Below are positions 22,481 through 33,012 of a stretch of DNA of 64,000 nucleotides, in pieces. Position 1 is the stretch's first letter. The number at the start of each line of letters is the position of its first letter. The DNA comes from Spongospora subterranea (Eukaryota; Endomyxa; Phytomyxea; Plasmodiophorida; Plasmodiophoridae): assembly GCA_900404475.1 (NCBI GenBank), contig OUQQ01000022.1, positions 1 through 64,000 of the forward strand, written 5' to 3'. A program made the position numbers and the translations under genes. Under the pieces are notes generated by a model. It worked only from the letters and a program-made list of their open reading frames with translations, searched no databases and was not told the DNA's origin.

Positions 22481-22822
22481 CAACAGGTAGAATGCGTTAG
22501 TTCGGACCTATATCTCAAAACAGCAAGAGTATCAAATAATTCACCCTTTATTGCCTATTCTCTTGGCAAAACTGAACGGCCAGATTACAGCATACTATCG
22601 CGACTATTTGCGATGGCGAAATCGGTTTTCCCAAATTATGAGCGTTTACGCCTTCCGCTCCACGTAGCCTATCCTCTCCTGAAACGCTCAACAAATTCCA
22701 AAACAAAATTGAAAGTTAAAACACTCGAAGTCTAACACATTGAAGCAGGGGTTGCTGTAGTGGCTGGCATTACAGAAATGTTTAAGCCATCGGTTTGCGC
22801 GTAGGCCTGGGGTGCAATTTAT

Positions 22823-23467
22823 GTGATGATGAGGGTCATGTCATTAGGATGGTTAGGTTTCTTGCCTGTTAGACATCATCTTCCTCTATTACTATATTTA
22901 CTCTTGAACTGCATAATTTCATTATCAAATGAACGGTCCTGCTGCAAATGGACAAGTGCAGATGAGGAGACCAAACAGAAACGGTTAACAGTGTTGAGCA
23001 ACGATGCTCGCAGAGCTGTGCACCACCACCTTTTGACGATGTTAGATATCAATGGAAAACCCAAAAAAAGGGTGTTCGCTATTATCGGGGCCGAATTCAA
23101 CGTATCTTGGATCACGATTAGCCGGATTTGGCATCGAGGAAAAGAGTCATTGGCAGCAGGAGCCACTGCAGCAGTTGTATCGCATCAGAAAAAGAACTGC
23201 GGGCGGAATCCAAAATACCCGAACATTTCTGCCGATATCGCTACCGTTCCTTTGAGCAAAAAGAACACCCTTAGACATTTATCTGCAGCAACGGGTATTT
23301 CTGTCGCTACATTACATCGTCAACTCAAGAAAGGCATTATCCGGCGTCATACAAAATCGTTGAAGCCTCTTCTCACTGAATGATCAAGATCGCTCGAATC
23401 AATTTCTGTATTTCGATGCTTGAGCCCTCTTCCGTTTCTACCTCACCAAAATTTAAAAAAATGTAGT
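22823..23467 (+). pseudogene. Tc1/mariner-type transposase remnant
   Basis: The frame to the stop at 23381-23383 carries the two helix-turn-helix blocks of plant/protist mariner-like transposases: RRAVHHHLLTMLDINGKPKK, FNVSWITISRIWHRG, LRHLSAATGISVATLHRQLK and the block ending RRHTKSLKPLLTE. After a stop the homology continues in another frame (KIARINFCISMLEPSS, about 23386-23433) and ends before the DDE catalytic domain. The copy therefore has a frameshift and a 3' truncation. The hydrophobic N-terminus from 22823 is probably flanking sequence. Confidence 0.75.
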
Positions 23468-23509
23468 GGTTCTATCTTACTTGCAAAATCTTGCAAACTT
23501 GTTCTCTCA

Positions 23510-23649
23510 TTTTTAGTAGTAGTAGTGAGAAATGTTAATATGGACAGATTTGCTTGACAAAGAGCCTGATATCATAACCATCTATTTTAGATAGGGAGAA
23601 CAAACCTGAGATGCTGCCATCAGTATCGATCAGTTATTTTGAAACGGAG
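23510..23649. other. Intergenic with short TAG repeat
   Basis: A (TAG)4 tract lies near 23513-23525. No gene is seen between the transposase remnant and the copia fragment. Confidence 0.4.
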
Positions 23650-24070
23650 GGAGTACGAAGTAATTGTGGTATCCATAGTCCCTGTCAACCTCCTGAATCT
23701 GAAGGGGCGTGAATAGCAGATCCTTGTGGTGGGAAAAACGAGTTCCGGCAGCGGTTTCATCACATTGTCAACCACAATGTGTTTCGTTTCTGATATCCTC
23801 AATCTTGATGACTCCGCAATGTACCAGATTTTTGATGAATTATGCTTGTCGTCGACATGCTCCAAGGATCGTTGTAAGTTCTCATTTATGGCCAAACGTG
23901 ATCGCGCTCTGGTTGTCCTCATACACCATCATCGGAAGCGTCGCTCCGACACCGATCTCCTTTGAAACGCAATGACATAGTAGCTCCTTCGGCAACGTGA
24001 CCAACGTTATGACGAAACCGCTCCAGGAAGTCGTTTTTCCCATGTCATGAGAATCTGTACTTGACGCCAC
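23640..24070 (-). mobile_element. Ty1/copia RNase H fragment
   Basis: The minus-strand frame 24070-23882 ends with a block like the copia RNase H core (VYEDNQSAITFGH). A second frame (23922-23620) includes SETKHIVVDNV, like the KHID motif that follows it. The pieces are in different frames, so this is debris, not a working element. Confidence 0.5.
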
Positions 24071-25165
24071 TTCAGATTGAGAAGAATGACAGGAACTATG
24101 CTACTACTTCGGCATTTACAAAATACTTTCGGTGCACTACTGTTAAGGTAGATTCTCAGACTTTATAGGAGCAAAGGCCTCTGATTGAATAATGGCTGCA
24201 ACATTATCACCTTTGGGTGAAAATTTGAGTATTGTTTACATTTACTGAAACTATAAGATATCTAATATCAGGCGACGGTCCGAAGCCCTGCGTAAACTAG
24301 GACAGCTCTTCAACCGGTCCCTGATACAATGCGTCGTCGAGTAGGTATATGGAGATTACAATACGTGCGTTTAAATCGTCGTGGAAGGACGGTTGATATG
24401 GCGTCATCCACACCTCTGCTAAACTGTTCTATAATCCCTCCCCTCTCTAGAGGGACAGATATGCACGGTAGCTTAGAGAGTTTGATCCATAAGTACAATA
24501 AGAAATTGCTCGTCTGCACTTCAATGCCATAAAATATACCGAATCAAAACTATATCAGCAAAGTCAAATGGACCTGACCATTGTTGAGCGCATCGTTGCA
24601 CCCGGGGACAGGGCACGGATGAGCCAGGCGACGGCAACTCAACTGCAACTGTCCTACACTGCTACACCCATCAGTCTAACACCCCGCAATAATTCGGAGT
24701 CAAAGATCGGCCTGATCACCGTAAGAATAGAGTCGACTCAGTGTTTGCCAGTGACCACGCTGTAACCACGCTGTGACCACGCCACACGGACGAAAAAATC
24801 GCTACATGTACTACTGTTATCTCACTCATCCGTTATACTGATTAACAACGGCATCACATTGCCAGTTGCACCATTATCCTGCCTATACGACGTCTTCTGG
24901 CACAAAGTGGACGAAATTGCCAGTTGCACCATTATCCTGCCTGTGCCCCCTCTTCCGGCACAAAGTAGACCAAAGGTAATCCAAAGGTATACCTCTTTTC
25001 AGAGGCCTAGGCGCGGCCCAGTTTACGTTAGCTGCAGAGTGCAAGGCGGCCTTACATCTCTTGTCTCGTGAAGAGGCTAATAATTTTAGCGGATATCGAT
25101 TGTTTACGCTTCATATTGATATTGCTATTGAATTGCGAAGCTGCTGACATCTTCGGTGCGGCGTC
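24071..25165. other. Gene-poor stretch with small tandem repeats
   Basis: No convincing coding frame. It contains GTGACCACGCTG-type repeats at about 24749-24783 and a duplicated block at 24855-24972 (listed separately). Confidence 0.5.
24855..24972. repeat. Tandem repeat, two units of about 58-60 bp
   Basis: The unit starting ATTGCCAGTTGCACCATTAT occurs at about 24857 and 24917, ending GGCACAAAGTRGAC. The copies are roughly 85-90 percent alike by eye. Confidence 0.75.
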
Positions 25166-28100
25166 ATGTGGCGTTCCGCTGTGAACTCGTCTCCATTGCG
25201 CAGTCCAGAGGTATTTCCTCGACTTAGCATCCTTGGCAGATCCACTCCTGGCTCATTCGTGTCTGGTTCGACGCCTTTTCAGATGGGCACGAATGGAATG
25301 ACGGCGGATAGAGCGAAAGTAATTCGCGAGTTACACGATCAAATGTATAATGCCGAGGATTTCGAAACCTGGCATCAGGCTGCGATTTTACTCGATATCT
25401 TAGAATGCCGCGAGCTATGGAAGGTCAAGCCGGACTCCCCTTTTTACGACCACGCTCTTGTTCAGGTCAGATAAATATCGCTTGTCAAAAATGTCATGCC
25501 CATTCGAATATCTCTTTAGAAAACTGTCGAAAAATTGGAAGAAGCGCGAAATTCCAACGATTTTCCTGCCCTCGCATACCATTTGCGAAACTCACTGCAC
25601 CGTAATTTTGGAGGTTCACATTTCACAAATTCTCGAAAATGTTTCCGGTAATGGTTTTTCAAAATTAGGCCTCGAAAATATCCAGCTCTATGAGCATACG
25701 CATGCCGGCACGAAACATTTACTTGAGCAGTAAGTTTATCATTGTCATCTCAGTACAGGGCTGATGATTGCCAAGCTAGATACGTTAAGGAGGTGGTCAC
25801 CTCGATGGAGTACTTAGTCAATTCCGGAGACATCGGAATGACCATTCAACAAAAGTTGGGATTCTTTAAAGGTTTCACTAGATATTTTCTCAAAATCGTA
25901 ACGCCAACATGCAGTTTCTTAGAAATCAGGCGACTGTATGGTCGGAGCGCCTTGTTACTATCAGGCGGCGCGGCTTTCGGTATCTACCATTTGGGAGTCA
26001 TCAAAGCTCTCGTCAATGCTGGACTTCTTCCTCGTGTAATATCCGGATCATCAGCTGGTTCTATTGGTATTTATTGCAGCACCGTTGCAGTAATTGATGA
26101 CCAACATCACGTTTTCTGAAGTGGCTTCAATTATCGCCGTAAAGACAGACCAGGAGCTTCCAGAATTCTTCAATGCAGAAGCTGTACAACTTGATTTTTT
26201 TGGCGAGGACGACACTATTTTCACAAAGATGAAACGGTAACCTTGTTGTTCACCAGGTTATTATTGCGCCAACACCATGCCATCAGGTTCTTCCGTGAAG
26301 GCGTTGTTCTTGACATCGACAATATCAGAACATCGTTCCGTGGATATCTTGGCGATATTACGTTCTTAGAGGCATATGAGCGGACAGGTCGTCAATTTCT
26401 CGATTTTTGTGTCGACAGGCTTAATAGTGTTAAACTTGTTCAGGTCGAACCTTGAATATCACTGTCACTCATGCAATCCGCTTAAAAAAAGTACGAACTG
26501 TTTTGATATTATGAGTGTCTTCATCTCACCTCCAACAAAAGGGAGCGCGTTTGCTAAATCACTTGACAGCGCCTCAAGTCGTGATTTGGTCTGCGGCCTG
26601 TGCAAGCTGCGCGGCGCCAGGATTATTCAAACCAGTTCACATTCTGGCGAAAACCAAAGAGGGAGACTTGGTTCCTTTCGAGGCAACTGCGCAACATTAT
26701 CTGGATGGTTCTTATTTCAATGATCTTCCTATCGTATGATCCCAAACGTGGTTGCTCCATTTCAGAATTAAGCCTTTTTCTTAGGATGAATTGTCGGAGT
26801 TATTTTGTGTTAATTTTACAATCGTGTCACAAGTAAATCCATGTAAGTCACCCTATACCTTGTGGCGGCTGTAGTCTAATAGCTTTATTTTTAGATGTAG
26901 AAATCATCGTCGCAGTTCTGTTCTCATTTCTTATCGTAACCACAACAGGTTATTCCTTTCATCAGGGGCCTTCGGACTCGCCCACCGGCCCAGCCTGGAC
27001 AAAATCGAATGCTTTGGATGTATGACAAGCTGTCGGACTTTGTAAAATCGGAAGTTCAGCACCGCTGCGTGCAAGCAGCTGAACTCGGAATAGCCCCAAA
27101 GATTCTGGAGTTCCTTGTGCCGATCATTAACCAGGGCTATTCTGGTGACGTACGTAGTTCGGTTTTCTTGTGGAAAACAATTCATTCAACTTTGTTTAGA
27201 TTACCATCGTTCCTGACTTGAGAAATGACTATCGAAATTACATGCGTAATAGATTGATATCAGGTCACATGGATCAAATTTAATGTTGCACAGATATCAT
27301 CTCCAACCCCAGCGATGAAGTTATTCAAGATGCTGTCCTCTGCGGAATGAGAAGGTGCTTCTGAATCAGCATGTTCAAGTTTGAGTCTAATTTCTTTAGT
27401 ACGTGGCCAGCGCTGGCAATGATTGCCAACCATTATTCTATCGAAAGGACAATATTTGAAGCGGTTGAGCGATTGCGTGTCGAATGTTCTCGTAGAAATT
27501 CCCAGGACATGTCCCTGGTGCATCCGGAGTTCAAAGCCCTCGCTCATTTACACATGCTGAACGCGAACATTGCTAGCGATCCCAGAGAGCTTGATGCCAA
27601 ACATGGTACTATCAATATTTCGTATAATTTTTTTCTAGAAATTTAGTCATGATTCATATGTTGAGTTTATGGCTAACGAACAGTTCTAATATGGAACATC
27701 GGCGGCTCGCGATTTTTTTTAGAACGACTGTTTGTTAACCGATCTCCATCCCAAACCCTACGGTCCGAATTAACGGGGCGTTGACGGGGTTCAATTGTGT
27801 TTGTCAAAAGCACCTATTCCCAGTTAACGCAATGTTTTCATACCATAGGACAACTAGCGACTATCACGATTGCAGCTTTGGACCGCCCTGGGTTATTAGC
27901 TGATATTTCGCTGACGCTCGCCAAGGTATGTGAAAATTCGAGTTGATGCACCCAGGTTGATTCATCATATTCTCAGATTGGCTTGTTGGTTAAAAACGCA
28001 AGAATGATGACATCAGGTTCTTGGGCATTTCACGTATTCAACGTTCGGGTAGCTAAACTTCAACATGAACATGAAAAATCATTCATTGATGCGATTCACA

Positions 28101-28389
28101 CCGTTTTCGAAAATTTATTATTTGATGAACAAGCTCAGATACAGGTACATCAGACAGAAAAGCACTTGATCAAACTTCACAATAAGGTTGGTCTACTTTG
28201 TTCGTGACTCAGTTTCAAATGCAGGTCCGAATTTGTCCGGATCATGATGATGACCTAACAATTGACCTCGATTTGCTCGGATTCCGAAGAGAAGAAATTC
28301 CAGCAATTGCCAACATCGATCTCCAAGCTCCAACAACAATGCGTCGCATAAGATCTGCTGATTCCATTATTAAACTTGATAATCAATAG
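25166..28389 (+). CDS. Patatin-like triacylglycerol lipase (SDP1/TGL type) with in-frame C-terminal ACT domain
   Basis: Exons: 25166-25465, 25520-25613, 25669-25729, 25780-25871, 25923-26066, 26122-26236, 26287-26397, 26444-26490, 26542-26733, 26785-26842, 26895-26896 (2 nt), 26949-27149, 27200-27245, 27294-27354, 27400-27605, 27723-27779, 27849-27925, 27977-28186, 28225-28389. Most introns are 45-55 nt. The patatin part has [15 protein letters not shown], the oxyanion loop [10 protein letters not shown], the nucleophile motif [40 protein letters not shown] and the catalytic Asp in [11 protein letters not shown]. The tail has a complete ACT fold ([31 protein letters not shown]). The patatin part should release fatty acids from storage lipid; ACT domains usually sense amino acids. 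The joint at 27606-27848 is the weakest part. Two separate genes are the alternative. Confidence 0.85.
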
Positions 28390-28597
28390 CCTATACTCCG
28401 CAATCCATTCAATCTCCACGAGGAATCTACAATCTGCAGCTTTCATTTTGGCATAGATATCACAGTTTTGAATCCATTCTGGTCTATCTTCAATTCTGTT
28501 TTGTTCAAATTCCAATATGAAATAGAAAGGCTGATCGCAAAACCATGACATCGGTTGTATTGGCAAAAGATAGAACAACGTAGAGCAATTGAAGGAT

Positions 28598-29247
28598 TTA
28601 CCGGTTGGCCTAAACAACGAACAATCAGTAAAACGCAAAAATTCAATCAGTGAACGCAACATTACCTTGGCGACACGCTCGATCTCGTCCTTCTTCTTGA
28701 TGGCGTACGACTTCTGGTTGTCGTTGGCGGCAGCCGCAACAATCTCGTCGCACAGACACTCGGCGATGGTCTTGATGTTGCGGAAGGCGGCGGCGCGGGA
28801 TCCGACAGTGATCAAGTAGACGCTCTGGTTGACACGGCGCAAAGGCGACACATCGACGGCCTGACGGCGGACAACACCGGCGGATCCGATACGGGTGGAA
28901 TCTTCACGAGGGCCGCAATTCTGGACGGCGTTGACGAAAACCTGGATGGGGTTCTCGCCGGTCATTAAATGGATCAACTCGAACGCGTGCTTGACAATGC
29001 GAACGGACATGAGCTTCTTTCCGTTGTTGCGTCCGTGCATCATCAGGGAGCAGACAAGACGCTCGACGATGTTGCATTGGGCTTTGCGGAAGCGCTTGGT
29101 CTGGAAACGGCCGGCGCTGTGGGGGAGGAACAGAGCGTGCTTGTCCTTGACGGCGATGTAATCGGACAAGGAGATATCGGTCAGCTCAACATCGTCGTAG
29201 GACCATTTGCCGAACAGCTTCACCTCGACCGCGTAGTTCGTCGCCAT
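28598..29247 (-). CDS. RPS5: 40S ribosomal protein S5 (uS7)
   Basis: Exon 1 (28666-29247) encodes residues from [15 protein letters not shown]. Exon 2 (28598-28609) encodes only ANR and the stop, after a 56-nt intron, restoring the universal C-terminus ERVAKANR. Blocks such as [34 protein letters not shown] and [16 protein letters not shown] are family signatures. The length is about 197 aa. It sits in the head of the small subunit near the mRNA exit. G and C rise clearly at third positions relative to neighbours, typical of highly expressed genes. Confidence 0.97.
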
Positions 29248-30127
29248 TTTCGATCGAAATGAAGGATTGCTAGAAAGCCCGTGACGCAGTCCGGTTCGGG
29301 GTTACCTCCGTCAAATATGGCCATCACCGCTAATATTGGGCATAATTCTCTACAGGATCGCACCAAACATCGGACGTCACGTCTTTTGCCCAAACCTGCC
29401 AATAAATTGAATTTCTTGCCAGTTTCATTACTAAACGACAGATTTGGGATGTGTTGTTTTTCTCGGTTTCCTAATTGGTGGTCCAGGGTACGTAGTGCTC
29501 TTTGTTGAACCACTCGCGCCGAACTGACGAACGATCCCAAAAAAGGACGAATGTTGTGCCTCATCAGTATTTTGATCATCCGTCTAGTTATCCGAATATT
29601 ACGATAATTTTTCGCTGAGAAGGCAATCAAGCGCGTTTTTCGCCAAGTTTTCAAATGAATGAATTAATTCTCTTCCGTCCCATGTCTTTTGGATCATGCT
29701 GAGATAGTTTTCGCTCATTCAACGAGCTGAATACCCGTAAACACCGACGATTTTGGGTCGAACACTCCGTCCTTTATCACGATCATCTGGCACTGGTGCA
29801 CGATTCCCTGGTCATCGATGATGCTTCACGAACACTTGACGCATGAATCCCCAACGCCAATACAGTTTCCGACCCCTATGCTGCTCTATCGGGTGGAACA
29901 GCTACGGTTTAGATAGAATTTTGGATTCTAGGGAAGAGCACCAAGGCACCAGCGTTTCAAAAGGTTGGAAGGCGACAATCGCGTAACAATTGAGCAGATG
30001 AGATTAAACGAAGGGACAAACAAAACCGACACAAAGAGAAGCTATCAGACCAGCCATTTTCTGACACACTGTTTTTTGATTTCACATTCGATGAAATGAA
30101 TATATAGATATTGTTGTCATATATATT
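29248..30127. other. Intergenic region between RPS5 and IPI1
   Basis: A plus-strand frame near 29314-29440 (MAITANIGHNSLQDRTKH) and an opposing minus-strand frame both stay open, but neither resembles a family. This is the RPS5 promoter side. Confidence 0.35.
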
Positions 30128-32146
30128 TTACGAGATTTGTGAGCAAATAATATCGATTTCGACCTTGAGACAATCCATCTGTTCGGTCGTGAACATTCCG
30201 CTGTTCCTCGCCACATCGTAGATGGCGCTAACTTTCTCGGGGAATTTCCTCCATGGTCGCAACAGGGCTGGGTCTGCGATCAGGCACAGGATTGTGTCGG
30301 GCGAGCACGACTCCAGCATCAGATCCAGCGTAGACGACGTCAACGATGGCGACACCGTTAGTAACGATGACACCAGCTCCGGATCGAGTTTCCACGAAGG
30401 AAACACGAATTGGCGAAGTTGCGGGTGAAGGCGTCCAGCGATGTGAGGAAGACATTGGGCGGCGAGATGGAGCAGGTTGATTGAGAACGGGCGCGAATCG
30501 AGCTGATGAACAAGAGCGGGGTAGAAAGAGTCGAATAATGTGGAGAAATGCAGATGAAGTCGCGACAGACACGATCGCAAACACGATAGGAGATCGGATT
30601 GGGTAGAACAGGTCAGAACCAGCGACAAACGCAGATCAATGGCGATATGTTCCAGGTCCATGACCATATCGAGCAATAGCGATCTGGACGATAACGAGAC
30701 CGATGACGATCGCAGGATGGTCGAGATGAACTGCATCGACCCCGAATCGATATGACTGTAGCCCAAGACGGAGACGGCCAACTGCTGTAGCCGGGCCGGT
30801 AACGTGGGCAGATTGGACAGGAGACCGACCGGGTCGATGGGCAGGGAATATAGTCGGGATCCGTCCAGTAATAGCGGGAGAATATGATCGGCATGATCGG
30901 GGAGATGGGAAGATAGTGACGATAATAGATGGGAACAGGAACTGAGACGATAGCGCAATATTGGCAACGACGGAGCGATATGGGAAGAGCCCGATGGCAA
31001 TCCCGCGAAGAAATCGGAGAAGGCGCGAAATAGAGAATCCGGGAGATGATCGCTCTCTGATAATGACGCGATGAGGGAGAGGAGGTCGTCGAGATTGGAG
31101 GAGGAGGAGAGGGAACGGGCAATGAACGAGATCATATCGGGGTCAAGGGCGGACCCAAGACCGATCATGATCCGGCAGATGGCGACCTTGGTAGCGGGCG
31201 ATGGGCGAGAGAATAACGGGAGGATATGGGAGATGATCGGATCAGAGAGCGATGAAGTGATCGAGAGCGACAGAGCTCGAAGACACTCCAGTAGGTTGAC
31301 GGGGGACGACGAACACTCGATGGCGCATTCGATTAGGAGCTCGGCGACCTGATGGAGAAGGGCGGGGGAAATATGGGCTGGGACAGGAGATGGAGCTAGG
31401 AAAGGGTCGGGGGAGTGAAGTAGCGACAGGTGGGCTGGAGAATATAGCTGATCGGGAGATGGCGCTACGACCGTCGCCAGACAGGGGACCAGTAGACCGT
31501 GAAGGCAGCGTAAGACAACGCAGGGGCGACCTGATTCGGAGCGGTTCGATGAGCCGAGCACGTTGGATGAGGCGCGCTCCCTGAGAATGGCGATCAAGGC
31601 GGTAAGCAGGAGGTCGCGAATGGGGTTGATCGACCACGGTGCCAGGTCGAGGATCGTGTCGAGGGCGATGAGCGAATCCAGACGGCAAGCGATGGAAGGA
31701 TGCGTCAACGCGGCTAGACAGAAGCGCGATAGCTGATCCAGGAAGGGCGCCGCCGTCTCCTTCACCGTCTCACGAAGGACGGCCACTAGCGATTTTCTCA
31801 CGCCGTGATCGTCATCGATCACGAGCCGGGCGACGACTTTCACAATCGACGACGACAGGGACGGGTGGCGAATCGCCAGGTGGCGTAAACTGCACAGGGT
31901 CTGGATGCGGTCCTTGGCGTTATAGTGTCGGGTCTTGGCCAGCAGTTCGGCACAAGTCCGTGCGATATCGCCATCGGACTGAGATTCGGATTTCGGGGCG
32001 CGATTCAACTGGGTCGGGACCGATATCTGACGGCTTTTGAACCGGGTATCGGTATGGTTGACAGAGAACTGTTTCCTCTTCCCGACTTTCTGTTTGGCGC
32101 GTTGGAAATCGCCACCGCCATTGCGTTTCGGCTTGCAGTTGACCAT
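30128..32146 (-). CDS. IPI1: Ipi1/TEX10-like pre-rRNA processing protein (Rix1 complex)
   Basis: A single long exon. I chose ATG 32146 because the conserved N-terminus (DFQRAKQKVGKRKQ, TDTRFKSRQISVPTQL) follows at once, as in yeast Ipi1. An in-frame ATG at 32242 would add 32 residues. After residue 60 the protein is a HEAT-like helical solenoid (RIQTLCSLRHLAIRHPSLSS, KSLVAVLRETVKETAAPFL) extremely rich in Leu, Ser and Ile. It has about 672 residues, longer than yeast Ipi1 and shorter than human TEX10. Family members work with Rix1 and Ipi3 in ITS2 processing and late 60S assembly. Confidence 0.82.
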   Translation of the reverse strand: MVNCKPKRNGGGDFQRAKQKVGKRKQFSVNHTDTRFKSRQISVPTQLNRAPKSESQSDGDIARTCAELLAKTRHYNAKDRIQTLCSLRHLAIRHPSLSSSIVKVVARLVIDDDHGVRKSLVAVLRETVKETAAPFLDQLSRFCLAALTHPSIACRLDSLIALDTILDLAPWSINPIRDLLLTALIAILRERASSNVLGSSNRSESGRPCVVLRCLHGLLVPCLATVVAPSPDQLYSPAHLSLLHSPDPFLAPSPVPAHISPALLHQVAELLIECAIECSSSPVNLLECLRALSLSITSSLSDPIISHILPLFSRPSPATKVAICRIMIGLGSALDPDMISFIARSLSSSSNLDDLLSLIASLSESDHLPDSLFRAFSDFFAGLPSGSSHIAPSLPILRYRLSSCSHLLSSLSSHLPDHADHILPLLLDGSRLYSLPIDPVGLLSNLPTLPARLQQLAVSVLGYSHIDSGSMQFISTILRSSSVSLSSRSLLLDMVMDLEHIAIDLRLSLVLTCSTQSDLLSCLRSCLSRLHLHFSTLFDSFYPALVHQLDSRPFSINLLHLAAQCLPHIAGRLHPQLRQFVFPSWKLDPELVSSLLTVSPSLTSSTLDLMLESCSPDTILCLIADPALLRPWRKFPEKVSAIYDVARNSGMFTTEQMDCLKVEIDIICSQIS

Positions 32147-32242
32147 GTGGGATGAAGGTCTGGCCTCAAAGCCGTGACGGACTCCGGGAGTATCCACTAT
32201 CCCGTCAACAACCTTGCTCTCCAGGTTCAAAGTGTTTGCCAA

Positions 32243-33012
32243 AATTGGGTGAGTGCCCAGTGTTGAGCAACACCTCCTCCCTTGCCCTGTTGATCCTGTT
32301 CGTTGAACAGATGTCTGATGTTGTCAGAAATGTGTTTATTGATATGGATGGGTCTCTTCAGGAATTAAGCCTTATCTGTAACCGACAAAACTACGCTGTC
32401 TGTTTCATTTGACCCCATTTCGGTTAACTGATTTTGGGCTTGGTGTCGCTGAACGATCCTTTTTCGAGTGTCACACTAAAATGTATTTCCATTCGACCAT
32501 AAAGAATGTTTCGGTTGAGGGGGGAGAACGGGTCAATCAGCAGCAAATGTTCAATCACTTTTGATAAATAGCCACCATTGTGACCAAGGCGAGCTAGACA
32601 TCGGTTATGCCATATTTTTTGTCTTCAATTGTCCTCGTTTTGATTCGGCGATGATAAAGTGGTCGATGTCGTGCATCACTATTGGAAACACTACTTAATC
32701 CACATGACGCTCGACTGTACTTCAACAAAACCCGAACTTCGTCACCAATCAATCATCAGACCCTCTTTTGGATTCAAGAACGGCATGTCGCCAGGGATTT
32801 GATTGGGATGTTTGACACACTCTATGCGAGCCCTCAAGAGCAAATATGTTATCAAATGCTAAATATATTTCGGTTTAACTATCACCGCATCGCCGCGTAA
32901 TGCATTCCGAACTTACGGCGTACCCGGCCTAGGAGCGCCCGGTCAAGGATTCGGGAGGAAAATTTGCCCCCTACAGTATTTTCAGCAAAGATTAACATTA
33001 ATTCGATACCAG
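32243..33012. other. Intergenic, nothing recognised
   Basis: Short frames at 32278-32412 and 32682-32900 lack family resemblance. Probably the IPI1 promoter and TTL-gene 3' UTR. Confidence 0.4.

Noticed and set aside
24749..24972. Short repeats as a CRISPR array
   Set aside because: Units are directly tandem without spacers and the genome is clearly eukaryotic.
25730..25753. A 24-nt intron in the patatin gene
   Set aside because: It leads into the wrong frame. The acceptor at 25779 gives a 50-nt intron and the expected LLEQ|YVKEVV joint.
26237..26256. A 20-nt intron in the patatin gene
   Set aside because: Using the acceptor at 26286 gives a 50-nt intron and restores the conserved [12 protein letters not shown] alignment.
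30613..31688. Alternative minus-strand and plus-strand frames over IPI1
   Set aside because: These are Arg/Ser/Pro low-complexity shadows of the single long IPI1 frame.
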